Source of the DNA: Streptomyces seoulensis
GTDB taxonomy: Bacteria > Actinomycetota > Actinomycetes > Streptomycetales > Streptomycetaceae
Direction: 5' to 3'
DNA length: 64,000 bases
Assembly (NCBI GenBank): GCA_013364255.1
Contig: CP054936.1
Coordinates: forward strand, 2,448,853 to 2,512,852
A program made the translations under genes and the position numbers. Shown here piece after piece: positions 26,598 to 34,747 of this stretch (positions within the stretch are counted from its first letter, which is position 1; every line of letters starts with the position of its first letter). The notes under the pieces were generated by a model. That model was not told the DNA's origin. It worked only from the letters and a program-made list of their open reading frames with translations, and did no database searches.

Positions 26598-26612
26598 GCC
26601 CGTCTGACGGGC
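26598..26612. terminator. Short hairpin downstream of gatD
   Basis: A 6-bp stem GCCCGT/ACGGGC with a 3-base loop, followed by CTTCC. It lies 117 bases past the gatD stop and upstream of the pfkA promoter region. It is a weak terminator candidate. Confidence 0.4.
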
Positions 26613-26656
26613 CTTCCGCACAGGTGAGCGACCCCGTCCAGCAGGCGGACGCACCC

Positions 26657-26686
26657 TTAGGGCGGCCCCCCTGCTGCCGCTAGGGT
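26657..26686 (+). promoter_or_regulatory. Candidate promoter of pfkA
   Basis: TTAGGG (26657-26662) and TAGGGT (26681-26686), 18 bases apart, lie 64 bases upstream of the pfkA ATG. They fit a vegetative promoter only loosely. Confidence 0.3.
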
Positions 26687-26750
26687 GGCGGGGATCGAGC
26701 CGGACAGCGCGGTCCGGTCCCGTGCCCATGTGGAGAAGGTTGTTCGGGCT

Positions 26751-27776
26751 ATGCGCATTGGTGTCCTCACGTCCGGCGGCGACTGCCCCGGCCTGAACGC
26801 CGTCATCCGGTCCGTCGTGCACCGTGCGGTCGCCGACCACGGCGACGAGGTCATCGGCTTCCGGGACGGCTGGAAGGGCCTCCTGGAGTGCGACTACCTC
26901 AAGCTCGACCTCGACGCCGTCGGCGGCATCCTGGCCCGCGGCGGCACCATCCTCGGCTCCTCCCGGGTCCGTCCCGAGCACCTGCGCGACGGGGTGGAGC
27001 GGGCCCGGGGGCATGTGCGCGAGCTGGGGCTCGACGCGATCATCCCGATCGGCGGTGAGGGCACCCTGAAGGCGGCCCGGCTGCTGTCGGACAGCGGCCT
27101 GCCCATCGTGGGCGTGCCGAAGACCATCGACAACGACATCGCCGTCACCGACGTCACCTTCGGCTTCGACACCGCCGTGACCGTCGCCACCGAGGCGCTG
27201 GACCGGCTGAAGACCACCGCCGAGTCGCACCAGCGGGTGCTGATCGTGGAGGTCATGGGCCGGCACACCGGCTGGATCGCGCTCCAGTCCGGCATGGCGG
27301 CCGGCGCGCACGCCGTGGTCGTGCCCGAGCGCCCCTTCGACATCGAGGAGCTGGCGAAGAAGGTCGGCGAGCGGTTCGCGGCCGGCAAGCGGTTCGCGAT
27401 CGTCGTCGCGGCGGAGGGCGCCAAGCCGCTGCCCGGCACCATGGACTTCGACGAGGGCGGCAAGGACGTCTACGGCCACGAGCGGTTCGCGGGCATCGCC
27501 CGGCAGCTCTCGGTCGAGCTGGAGGAGCGCCTGGGCAAGGAGGCCCGGCCGGTCATCCTCGGGCACGTCCAGCGCGGCGGCACCCCGACGGCGTACGACA
27601 GGGTGCTGGCGACCCGGTTCGGCTGGCACGCGGTGGAGGCCGTGCACCGCGGGGAGTTCGGCCGGATGACCGCGCTGCGCGGCACCGACGTCGTGATGGT
27701 GTCGCTGGCCGAGGCCGTGGAGACCCTCAAGACGGTGCCCGCCGACCGGTACGCCGAGGCGGAGTGCGTGCTGTAG
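26751..27776 (+). CDS. pfkA: 6-phosphofructokinase, ATP type
   Basis: Phosphorylates fructose 6-phosphate to the 1,6-bisphosphate. It is 341 aa. Motifs: TSGGDCPGLNAVIR, PIGGEGTLKAARLL, the catalytic loop VPKTIDNDI, and MGRHTGWIAL. At the two positions that separate ATP from pyrophosphate enzymes it has Gly in GGEGT (ATP-like) and Lys in PKTIDND (usual in PPi enzymes). This Gly/Lys mix is known from actinobacterial ATP-dependent enzymes, so ATP is the likely donor. It stands alone between a weak promoter and a strong terminator. Confidence 0.95.
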   Translation: MRIGVLTSGGDCPGLNAVIRSVVHRAVADHGDEVIGFRDGWKGLLECDYLKLDLDAVGGILARGGTILGSSRVRPEHLRDGVERARGHVRELGLDAIIPIGGEGTLKAARLLSDSGLPIVGVPKTIDNDIAVTDVTFGFDTAVTVATEALDRLKTTAESHQRVLIVEVMGRHTGWIALQSGMAAGAHAVVVPERPFDIEELAKKVGERFAAGKRFAIVVAAEGAKPLPGTMDFDEGGKDVYGHERFAGIARQLSVELEERLGKEARPVILGHVQRGGTPTAYDRVLATRFGWHAVEAVHRGEFGRMTALRGTDVVMVSLAEAVETLKTVPADRYAEAECVL

Positions 27777-27791
27777 GACACGTGCGGGTAT

Positions 27792-27829
27792 GAGCCGCCC
27801 CCGGTCGCGAGCGCGGCCGGGGGCGGCTC
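27792..27829. terminator. pfkA terminator
   Basis: A perfect 13-bp stem GAGCCGCCCCCGG/CCGGGGGCGGCTC with a 12-base loop, starting 16 bases after the pfkA stop and ending in TCTAG. Confidence 0.85.
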
Positions 27830-27882
27830 TAGTCTGGGTCCGGACAGACAGCGCACAACCCCCACGAATCAGGAGCCGGCGG

Positions 27883-28833
27883 ATGGATCACAGCGGGCAC
27901 GGCATGACCATGGATCTGCCGCCGTTCACGCTGGGACGCGGCCTGGAGTGGTCCACGGACCCGTTCTTCCTCGTCGCCTGCCTGCTCGGGCTCGCCCTGT
28001 ACGGGTGGGGCGTGGTGCGGCTGCGGCGGCGCGGCGACTCCTGGCCGGTGGGCCGGACGATCGCGTACGTCGTCGGTGTGCTGACCGTGCTGCTGGTGAT
28101 GTGCACCGGACTGAACGACTACGGCATGGTCATGTTCAGCGTGCACATGGTGCAGCACATGGTGATCAGCATGCTGTCGCCGATCCTGATCCTGCTGGGC
28201 GCGCCGGTCACCCTGGCGCTGCGGGCGCTGCCGGTGGCGGGCCGGGGCCGCAAGGGGCCGCGCGAACTGCTGCTGGCCCTGCTGCACAGCCGTTACATGC
28301 GGATCGTCACGCACCCGGCGTTCACCATCCCGATGTTCGTGGCGAGCCTGTACGCGCTCTACTTCACCCCGCTGTTCGACTTCCTGATGGGGTCGCGGGC
28401 GGGGCACATCGCGATGATGGTGCACTTCCTCGCGGTCGGCGTGGCGTTCTTCTGGCCGATCATGGGCGTCGACCCGGGCCCGCACCGGCCGGGCTATCTG
28501 ATGCGGATGCTGGAGCTGTTCGCGGGGATGCCGTTCCACGCGTTCTTCGGCATCGCGCTGATGATGGGCTCCACCCCCATGGTGAAGACCTTCGAGAACC
28601 CGCCCGCCTCGCTCGGCATCGACGCGCTGGCCGATCAGAGCGCGGCCGGCGGCATCGCCTGGGCCTTCAGCGAGGTGCCCTCGGTGCTGGTGCTGCTGGC
28701 GCTGCTGTTCCAGTGGTACCGCTCCGAGCAGCGGCAGGCCAAGCGCAAGGACCGGGCCGCCGACCGCGACGGCGACAAGGAGCTGGCGGCCTACAACGCC
28801 TACCTGGCCTCGCTCAACGCGCGCGGGAACTGA
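27883..28833 (+). CDS. CtaG-like cytochrome c oxidase assembly/copper membrane protein
   Basis: 316-aa integral membrane protein with about seven hydrophobic helices, matching the caa3_CtaG family. This family is linked to cytochrome oxidase assembly and copper handling. The N-terminus is Met/His-rich (MDHSGHGMTMDL). Conserved His/Met positions lie in VHMVQHMVISMLSP, HIAMMVHFLAVGV and GMPFHAFFGIALMMGS, likely a membrane metal site. The C-terminal 35 residues are charged and cytoplasmic. The ATG at 27883 follows AGGAG. It is next to a 56-aa membrane protein in the same direction. Confidence 0.88.
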   Translation: MDHSGHGMTMDLPPFTLGRGLEWSTDPFFLVACLLGLALYGWGVVRLRRRGDSWPVGRTIAYVVGVLTVLLVMCTGLNDYGMVMFSVHMVQHMVISMLSPILILLGAPVTLALRALPVAGRGRKGPRELLLALLHSRYMRIVTHPAFTIPMFVASLYALYFTPLFDFLMGSRAGHIAMMVHFLAVGVAFFWPIMGVDPGPHRPGYLMRMLELFAGMPFHAFFGIALMMGSTPMVKTFENPPASLGIDALADQSAAGGIAWAFSEVPSVLVLLALLFQWYRSEQRQAKRKDRAADRDGDKELAAYNAYLASLNARGN

Positions 28834-28927
28834 CCTCCCGGCGCGTTCCGCTTGCCGCACTCCCGGCGCCCGGAGGGTGAAACGGGGGCACCATGGTGGG
28901 GAAGCGGACGTGAGGAGGGGTGTCGTG

Positions 28928-29098
28928 ATGCCCGGTTCGACGGACGGTTCCACGAGAGCCATGGGAGTGCTCACCGTGGGCGCGCTGGTGGTGGTGTCGG
29001 CCTACTCGGTGGCGATGGGCGCCAACGGGTGGCTGTGGTTCGGGTGGGTCGTGCTGGGCCTGGTGACGCTGGGCATGGTGGTCACCCACGGGACGTGA
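28928..29098 (+). CDS. Small two-helix membrane protein, 56 aa
   Basis: MPGSTDGSTRAMGVLTVG leads into two hydrophobic segments (about 14-30 and 36-53) separated by NGW, ending HGT. A GAGGAGGGG site precedes the ATG at 28928. No known family is evident. It lies 94 bases after the CtaG-like gene and may be co-transcribed, so a role in the same membrane process is possible but unsupported. Confidence 0.7.
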   Translation: MPGSTDGSTRAMGVLTVGALVVVSAYSVAMGANGWLWFGWVVLGLVTLGMVVTHGT

Positions 29099-29104
29099 GG
29101 CGGC

Positions 29105-30319
29105 TCAGTCGCCGGTGAGGTTCCCGAGCCGCCCGGCCGAGTGCACGCCGGGCTGGTACTTGGGCAGCCGGACGGTGATCCGCATTCCGGCGCCGGGCGC
29201 GGTCTCCAGGACGAGGCCGTGGTCGTCGCCGTACACCTGGCGCAGCCGGTCGTCGACGTTGGACAGGCCGATGCCGCCGGAGGGGCTCTCCTCGCCGGCC
29301 AGGATGCGGCGCAGCAGCCGCGGGTCCATGCCGGCGCCGTCGTCCTCGATGACGACCAGCGCCTCGGCGCCCGCGTCGCGTGCGGTGATGCGGATGCGGC
29401 GGGTGCCGGTCTTGCCCTCCAGGCCGTGTTTGACGGCGTTCTCCACCAGCGGTTGCAGGCACAGGAAGGGCAGGGCGACCGGCAGGACCTCGGGGGCGAT
29501 CTGGAGCGTCACCGCGAGGCGGTCGCCGAAGCGGGCCCGCACCAGCGAGAGGTAGTGCTCGATGGCGTGGAGTTCGTCGGCGAGCGTGGTGAAGTCGCCG
29601 TGCCGGCGGAACGAGTAGCGGGTGAAGTCGGCGAACTCCAGCAGCAGCTCGCGGGCGCGCTCGGGGTCGGTGCGCACGAACGAGGCGATCACCGCGAGCG
29701 AGTTGAAGACGAAGTGCGGGGAGATCTGGGCGCGCAGGGCCTTGATCTCGGCCTCGATCAGCCGGGTGCGGGAGCGGTCGAGGTCGGCCAGTTCCAGCTG
29801 GACGGAGACGAAGCGGGCGACCTCGGCGGCGGCGCGGACCAGGACGGCGGACTCGCCCGGCGCGCAGGCGACCAGGGCGCCGTGCACGCGGTCGTCCACG
29901 GTGAGCGGGGCGACGACCGCCCAGCGCACCGGGCAGCCGGGGATGCCGCAGTCGATGCGGAACGCCTCGCCGCGGCCGGTGTCCAGCGGGCCGGCCAGCC
30001 GTTCCATGATCGCGTCGCGGTGGTGGGCGCCGACGCCGTCCCAGGCCAGGACCCGCCGGTCGTCGGTGAGGCACAGCGCGTCGGTGCCGAGCAGGGAGCG
30101 CAGCCGGCGGGCCGACCTGCGGGCGGTCTCCTCGGTGAGTCCGGCGCGCAGCGGGGGCGCGGCCAGGGAGGCGGTGTGCAGGGTGCGGAAGGTGGCGTGC
30201 TCGACGGGGGTGCCCAGGCCGTCGAGGCCGGGCGGCCGGGCGGTGCGCCGGCCGAGCCAGAACCCGGTGGCCAGCAGCGGCAGGACGGCCACGCACAGTC
30301 CGGCGAGGAAGCCGCTCAT
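29105..30319 (-). CDS. LytS-like sensor histidine kinase
   Basis: 404 aa. There is one N-terminal membrane segment (GFLAGLCVAVLPLLATGFWL), a GAF-like sensory region (about 85-190), the His_kinase domain with phospho-acceptor His in LRAQISPHFVFNSL, and an HATPase (CLQPLVENAVKHGLEG, IEDDGAGMD, GGIGLSNVDDRLR). It lacks the multi-helix 5TM-LYT sensor of classical LytS. It is the last gene of an operon with a LytTR regulator, a DUF485 protein and a symporter, and overlaps the symporter stop by four bases. It most likely senses the transported solute or its metabolism. Confidence 0.93.
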   Translation of the reverse strand: MSGFLAGLCVAVLPLLATGFWLGRRTARPPGLDGLGTPVEHATFRTLHTASLAAPPLRAGLTEETARRSARRLRSLLGTDALCLTDDRRVLAWDGVGAHHRDAIMERLAGPLDTGRGEAFRIDCGIPGCPVRWAVVAPLTVDDRVHGALVACAPGESAVLVRAAAEVARFVSVQLELADLDRSRTRLIEAEIKALRAQISPHFVFNSLAVIASFVRTDPERARELLLEFADFTRYSFRRHGDFTTLADELHAIEHYLSLVRARFGDRLAVTLQIAPEVLPVALPFLCLQPLVENAVKHGLEGKTGTRRIRITARDAGAEALVVIEDDGAGMDPRLLRRILAGEESPSGGIGLSNVDDRLRQVYGDDHGLVLETAPGAGMRITVRLPKYQPGVHSAGRLGNLTGD

Positions 30320-32046
30320 GCCCCGGCCTCCGCGCCGAGTTCCTCGGGCAGGTGGAAGCGGGCCAGGACGGCCGCCGTTCCCGCGGGCACCTTGCCGGGG
30401 GTGGCGAGGGAGACCAGCACCATGGTGAGGAAGCCGAGCGGCACCGACCACAGGGCGGGCCAGGCGAGCAGCGCGTGCAGCGGCCCGCCGCCGGCGAGGC
30501 CCGCCATCGTCGCGGTGACGGCGGCGAACGCGGCGCCGCCGCCCACGAGCATGCCGGCGGCGGCGCCGGGCGGGGTGAGCCGGCGCCACCAGATGCCGAG
30601 GACGAGCAGCGGGCAGAAGGAGGAGGCGGAGACGGCGAAGGCCAGGCCGACCGCGTCGGCGACGGGCAGCGAGCCGACCAGGACGCTCCCGGCCAGCGGG
30701 ACGGCCATCGCGAGCGCGGTGCCCAGCCGGAAGTGCCGTACGCCGCGTGCGGGCAGGTGGCCGCGCGAGGGCAGCACGTCCTGGGTGAGCACGCCGGCCA
30801 CCGCCATGGTGAGGCCGGAGGCGGTGGACAGGAACGCGGCGAAGGCGCCGCCGGCGACGAGCGCGCCCAGCAGGTCGCCGCCGAGGCCGCCGAGCACCCG
30901 GTCGGGCAGCAGCAGGACGGCGGCGTCGGCGTTGCCGGTGAGGGTCAGCTCGGGGGCGTAGAGCCGGCCGAGGGCGCCGTAGAGGGGCGGCAGCAGGTAG
31001 AAGGCGCCGAGCAGGCCGAGGACGGCGACGGTGGTGCGGCGGGCGGCGACGCCGTGCGGGCTGGTGTAGAAGCGGACGACGACGTGCGGCAGGCCCATGG
31101 TGCCGAGGAAGGTGGCGAGGATGAGTCCGTAGGTGGCGTACAGCGGGCGTTCCTCGCGGCCGGTGGCGAGGGAGGCGGACATGCCGCCGGTGCCGCGGCG
31201 GTCGGCCTCGGGGACGGCGGTGCCGGCGGCGAAGGTCAGGCGGGTGCCGCGTGCGACGCGGTGGGGGCCGGCGGGCAGGGTGACGGGCCGGCCGTGCAGG
31301 GCGCGGCCGTCGACGGCGCCGCTGACGGTGACGGTGAGCGGGCTGTCGAGCCGCAGGTCGAGGGTGGCGTCGACGCGGACGGTGCGCTGTTCGCGGAAGG
31401 CGGCCGGTTCGGCGAAGGCGCGGCGGGGTGCGCCGTCGCCCTGCCAGGCCAGGGCGAGGAAGAGCACGGGGACCAGCAGGGCGGTCAGTTTCAGCCAGTA
31501 CTGGAAGGCCTGCACGAAGGTGATGCTGCGCATGCCGCCGGCGGCGACGGTGGCGACCACGACGACGGCGACGACGATCCCGCCGAGCGCGTCGGGCGCC
31601 CCGGTGAGCACGGCCAGGGTCAGGCCCGCGCCCTGGAGCTGGGGCAGCAGGTAGAGCCAGCCGACGCCGACGACGAAGCCGCCCGCGAGCCGGCGCACGC
31701 CCTGGGAGGCGAGCCGGGCCTCGGCGAAGTCGGGCAGCGTGTAGGCGCCGGAGCGGCGCAGCGGGGCGGCGACGAACAGCAGCAGGACGAGGTGGCCGGC
31801 GGTGTAGCCGACCGGGTACCAGAGCATGTCGGGGCCTTGGACGAGGACCAGTCCGGCGATGCCGAGGAAGGAGGCGGCGGAGAGGTACTCGCCGCTGATG
31901 GCGGCGGCGTTCAGGCGCGGTCCGACGGTGCGGGAGGCGACGTAGAAGTCGGAGGTGGTGCGGGAGACGCGCAGGCCGAAGGCGCCGACCAGGACGGTGG
32001 CGACGACGACGAGGGCGAGAGCGGGGACGGTGTAGGCGGAGTTCAC
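30316..32046 (-). CDS. Sodium:solute symporter (SSS family, acetate/carboxylate-type)
   Basis: 576 aa with about 13 transmembrane helices. Family signatures are DFYVASRTVGPRLNAAAISG near the N-terminus, EYLSAASFLGIAG, and the mid-protein MRSITFVQAFQYWLK. A soluble insertion of about 90 residues (around 200-290, from DGAPRRAFAEPAAF to VPEADRRG) lies between helices. ActP/MctP-like actinobacterial permeases share the partner DUF485 gene, as here. Acetate, pyruvate or a related monocarboxylate is the probable substrate. It is coupled to the kinase gene by an ATGA overlap. Confidence 0.92.
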   Translation of the reverse strand: MNSAYTVPALALVVVATVLVGAFGLRVSRTTSDFYVASRTVGPRLNAAAISGEYLSAASFLGIAGLVLVQGPDMLWYPVGYTAGHLVLLLFVAAPLRRSGAYTLPDFAEARLASQGVRRLAGGFVVGVGWLYLLPQLQGAGLTLAVLTGAPDALGGIVVAVVVVATVAAGGMRSITFVQAFQYWLKLTALLVPVLFLALAWQGDGAPRRAFAEPAAFREQRTVRVDATLDLRLDSPLTVTVSGAVDGRALHGRPVTLPAGPHRVARGTRLTFAAGTAVPEADRRGTGGMSASLATGREERPLYATYGLILATFLGTMGLPHVVVRFYTSPHGVAARRTTVAVLGLLGAFYLLPPLYGALGRLYAPELTLTGNADAAVLLLPDRVLGGLGGDLLGALVAGGAFAAFLSTASGLTMAVAGVLTQDVLPSRGHLPARGVRHFRLGTALAMAVPLAGSVLVGSLPVADAVGLAFAVSASSFCPLLVLGIWWRRLTPPGAAAGMLVGGGAAFAAVTATMAGLAGGGPLHALLAWPALWSVPLGFLTMVLVSLATPGKVPAGTAAVLARFHLPEELGAEAGA

Positions 32047-32058
32047 GTGCGGGCGGCC

Positions 32059-32418
32059 TCAGCGGTCCTCGACGAGCCGGACGAAGTCGCGTTCGTTGCC
32101 TTCGGCGCGGCGCACGTACCAGCGGGCGAGCAGGACGAGGGGTGCGTAGAGGCAGAAGCCGAGGACCGCCCACTTCAGGCGGCGGGCCTCCGGGGCGGCG
32201 GCGAAGACCAGCGGCAGCGGGCCCACCAGCAGGACGAGGACCGCGAACGCCGCGAGGGCGGTGCGCAGTTGGCTGCGCATGAGGGAGCGGACGTAGGTGT
32301 GGCCGAGGGTGGTCTGCTCGTCGATCTCGGTGCGCGGCCGGTAGGGGCTCGGGGCCCGGCGGGTGCGGCGGGGCGGTCCGGTGACGACGACCCGGCGTTC
32401 GGTGGCGTCCTGCGGCAT
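32059..32418 (-). CDS. DUF485-type small membrane subunit of the symporter
   Basis: 119 aa. A basic N-terminal tail (RRTRRAPSPYRPRTEIDEQTT) is followed by two transmembrane helices (about 52-72 and 83-100) and a charged C-terminus (VRRAEGNERDFVRLVEDR). DUF485 genes almost always precede SSS carboxylate symporters, and here the gap is 12 bases. The protein may aid symporter assembly or activity. The stop is at 32059. Confidence 0.85.
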   Translation of the reverse strand: MPQDATERRVVVTGPPRRTRRAPSPYRPRTEIDEQTTLGHTYVRSLMRSQLRTALAAFAVLVLLVGPLPLVFAAAPEARRLKWAVLGFCLYAPLVLLARWYVRRAEGNERDFVRLVEDR

Positions 32419-32430
32419 GGCGTACGTCTC

Positions 32431-33186
32431 CTAGCGCGCGGTGCGGCGCATCAGCAGGTCCCGCAGTTCGCGTGCGTGGCGGCGGCTGACCTGGAGTTCC
32501 TCGCCGCCGGCCAGCACGCTCACCGAGCCGGCGTCCAGGCGCAGTTCGCCGATGTGGCGCAGGGCGACCAGGTGGCGGCGGTGGATGCGGACGAAGCCGC
32601 GTCCGCGCCAGCGTTCCTCCAGGGCGGACAGCGGGATGCGGACGAGGTGGGCGCCGTTGGCGGTGTGCAGGCGGGCATAGTCGCCGCGCGCCTCGACGTG
32701 GGTGATGTCGTCGACGGCGACGAAGCGGGTGACGCCGCCGAGTTCGACGGGGACGTGGTCGGGGTCGGGTCCGCTCACCGGTATCCGGGGTGCGGCGGGG
32801 CGCAGGTGGTCGGCGCGGCGCACCGCCTCGGCCAGGCGTTCGCGGCGCACGGGTTTGAGCACGTAGTCGACGGCCTTGAGGTCGAACGCCTGCACGGCGA
32901 AGTCCTCGTGGGCGGTGACGAACACGATCAGCGGCGGTGCGGCGAAGCCGGTGAGCAGCCGGGCCAGGTCGAGTCCGTCGAGGCCGGGCATCTGGATGTC
33001 GAGGAAGACCACGTCGACGGCGTCGGGCCCGTCCGGGCCCGAGGCGAGCGCCCGGTTGATGCGGCGCAGCGCCTCGGTGGCGTCGCCGGCCCCTTCGGCG
33101 GCGGTGACGCGGGGGTCGGCGTTGAGGAGGTAGAGCAGTTCCTCCAGCGAGGGGCGTTCGTCGTCGACGGCGAGGGCGCGCAGCAT
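32431..33186 (-). CDS. LytTR-family response regulator
   Basis: 251 aa. The receiver domain (1-125) has the acidic pair in AVDDERPS, phospho-acceptor Asp in FLDIQMPG, and VLKPVRRERL. The LytTR DNA-binding domain (about 150-250) has ITHVEARGDYARLHT and FVRIHRRHLVALRHI. It is first in the operon RR / DUF485 / symporter / kinase, so the system probably controls its own transporter, like carboxylate-sensing LytTR systems elsewhere. It is divergent from the Lrp gene across 77 bases. Confidence 0.94.
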   Translation of the reverse strand: MLRALAVDDERPSLEELLYLLNADPRVTAAEGAGDATEALRRINRALASGPDGPDAVDVVFLDIQMPGLDGLDLARLLTGFAAPPLIVFVTAHEDFAVQAFDLKAVDYVLKPVRRERLAEAVRRADHLRPAAPRIPVSGPDPDHVPVELGGVTRFVAVDDITHVEARGDYARLHTANGAHLVRIPLSALEERWRGRGFVRIHRRHLVALRHIGELRLDAGSVSVLAGGEELQVSRRHARELRDLLMRRTAR

Positions 33187-33263
33187 GAAGGTGGAGTGTA
33201 GGGGCGAAAGCCCCGCCTGGACATGTGCCGGGCACGGGCGTTCGCGCTGGATACAGTGCCGCC

Positions 33264-33749
33264 ATGAGCAGCAGGCCCGCGCCGTTCGACGACCTCGACC
33301 GGAAGATCCTCACCGCCCTGATGGCGAACGCCCGTACGAGTTTCGCGGAGATCGGCGCGGTGGTCGGCCTGTCGGCGACGGCCGTGAAGCGGCGGGTGGA
33401 CCGGCTGCGCGAGGCGGGGGTGATCACCGGGTTCACGGCCACGGTGAAGCCGTCGGCGATGGGCTGGCGCACGGAGGCGTACGTGGAGGTGTACTGCGAG
33501 GGCGCGGCGCCGCCGCGGCGGCTGGCGGAGGTGGTGCGCAACCATCCGGAGATCACGGCGGCGATGACGGTGACCGGCGGCGCGGACGCGCTGCTGCATG
33601 TGCGGGCGCGGGACGTGGAGCACTTCGAGGAGGTGCTGGAGCGGATCCGCGTGGAGCCGTTCATCCGCAAGACGATCAGCGTGATGGTGCTCTCCCATCT
33701 GCTGCCGGACAGTCCGGAGGCCGGCGCCAGCCATCCGCCGCCGCCGTGA
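33264..33749 (+). CDS. Lrp/AsnC-family regulator
   Basis: 161 aa. The N-terminal helix-turn-helix (LDRKILTALMANARTSFAEI, SATAVKRRVDRL) is followed by the RAM/AsnC ligand domain. No ribosome site is seen; TACAGT (33252-33257) ends six bases before the ATG, so the mRNA is probably leaderless. It lies 140 bases upstream of the dimethylargininase and ornithine aminotransferase genes on the same strand. An amino-acid-responsive regulator of that pair is a reasonable inference. Confidence 0.92.
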   Translation: MSSRPAPFDDLDRKILTALMANARTSFAEIGAVVGLSATAVKRRVDRLREAGVITGFTATVKPSAMGWRTEAYVEVYCEGAAPPRRLAEVVRNHPEITAAMTVTGGADALLHVRARDVEHFEEVLERIRVEPFIRKTISVMVLSHLLPDSPEAGASHPPPP

Positions 33750-33889
33750 CGCAGCGCTCGTGCGCGCGCGCCGGTGAAGACGCAGCGATACTGCTCCAAC
33801 ACGCAGGGTTCGTTCCTTGTCGTGCGTACCGGCCGCTTCCTACCGTGGTGTCAACCCTCAGTCGACACCCGGGAACGGAGAGACCCTCT

Positions 33890-34747
33890 GTGTCCGAGAC
33901 ACGTGTGCCGCGCCGGCGGCGCTTCCTCGTCTGCGAACCCAGACACTTCGCCGTGCAGTACGCGATCAACCCCTGGATGCGGCCGGACCGTCCGGTGGAC
34001 GTGCCGCTCGCCCAGGCCCAGTGGCGGGCGCTGATCGACGCCTATCGCGCCCACGGTCACACCGTGGAGACCGTGGAACCCGTGCCCGGCCTGCCGGACA
34101 TGGTCTTCGCCGCCAACGCGGCCGTCGTCGTCGGCGGGCGCGTCTTCGGCTCCCTGTTCAAGGCGCCCGAGCGGCGCCCGGAGTCGGTCCCCTACGACAC
34201 CTGGTTCAAGTCGGCCGGCTTCGACGTCCACCGCCCCGAAGCGGTGTGCGAGGGCGAGGGCGACTTCGTCCCGGCCGGCCGCTGGATCCTGGCCGGCACC
34301 GGCTTCCGCACCACCCGACAGGCCCATCGCGAGGCGCAGGAGTTCCTGGGCGTCCCGGTGATCGCGCTGACCCTGGTGGACCCGTACTTCTACCATCTGG
34401 ACACGGCGCTGTTCGTCCTGGACGACGGGACCGGCGCGACCGGCCAGAACGGCGGGACAGGCGGGACCGGCGGGAACATCGCCTACTACCCGGAGGCGTT
34501 CTCGCCCGGCAGCCGCGAGGTGCTGGCCCGGCTCTATCCGGACGCGGTGATCGCCACCCGCGAGGACGCGCTGGCCTTCGGGCTGAACTCCGTCTCCGAC
34601 GGCCGCCACGTGTTCGTCTCCCCCGGTGCGACGGCGCTCGCCGAGCAGCTGGCGCACCATGGATATCTGCCCGTCCCCGTCGACCTGTCCGAGTTCCACA
34701 AGGCGGGCGGCGGCATCAAGTGCTGCACCCAGGAGATCCGCTCATGA
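33890..34747 (+). CDS. ddaH: Dimethylargininase (DDAH) / arginine-deiminase superfamily
   Basis: Hydrolyses N-methylated arginines (or a related guanidine) to citrulline. It is 285 aa from GTG 33890, with GGAG upstream. Substrate and catalytic motifs: MVFAANAAVV, CEGEGDFVPAG, catalytic His in YFYHLDTALFVL, and catalytic Cys at 278/279 in GGGIKCCTQEIR. A Gly/Thr repeat (GTGATGQNGGTGGTGGN) interrupts the middle loop and is probably disordered. The stop overlaps rocD (ATGA). The pairing suggests a route from arginine derivatives through citrulline and ornithine, although no ornithine-forming step is present here. Confidence 0.88.
   Translation: MSETRVPRRRRFLVCEPRHFAVQYAINPWMRPDRPVDVPLAQAQWRALIDAYRAHGHTVETVEPVPGLPDMVFAANAAVVVGGRVFGSLFKAPERRPESVPYDTWFKSAGFDVHRPEAVCEGEGDFVPAGRWILAGTGFRTTRQAHREAQEFLGVPVIALTLVDPYFYHLDTALFVLDDGTGATGQNGGTGGTGGNIAYYPEAFSPGSREVLARLYPDAVIATREDALAFGLNSVSDGRHVFVSPGATALAEQLAHHGYLPVPVDLSEFHKAGGGIKCCTQEIRS

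Noticed and set aside
30352..33201. Plus-strand open frame of about 949 codons opposite the symporter operon
   Set aside because: Composition is Gly/Ala/Glu/Gln with no motif. It is the antisense shadow of the minus-strand operon genes.
29105..33802. A single minus-strand open frame of about 1565 codons spanning the kinase, symporter and regulator genes
   Set aside because: Only the first part (29105-30319) is a real protein, the histidine kinase. The rest is a GC-rich shadow frame of the symporter and regulator, with Arg/Pro/Ala-only translation.
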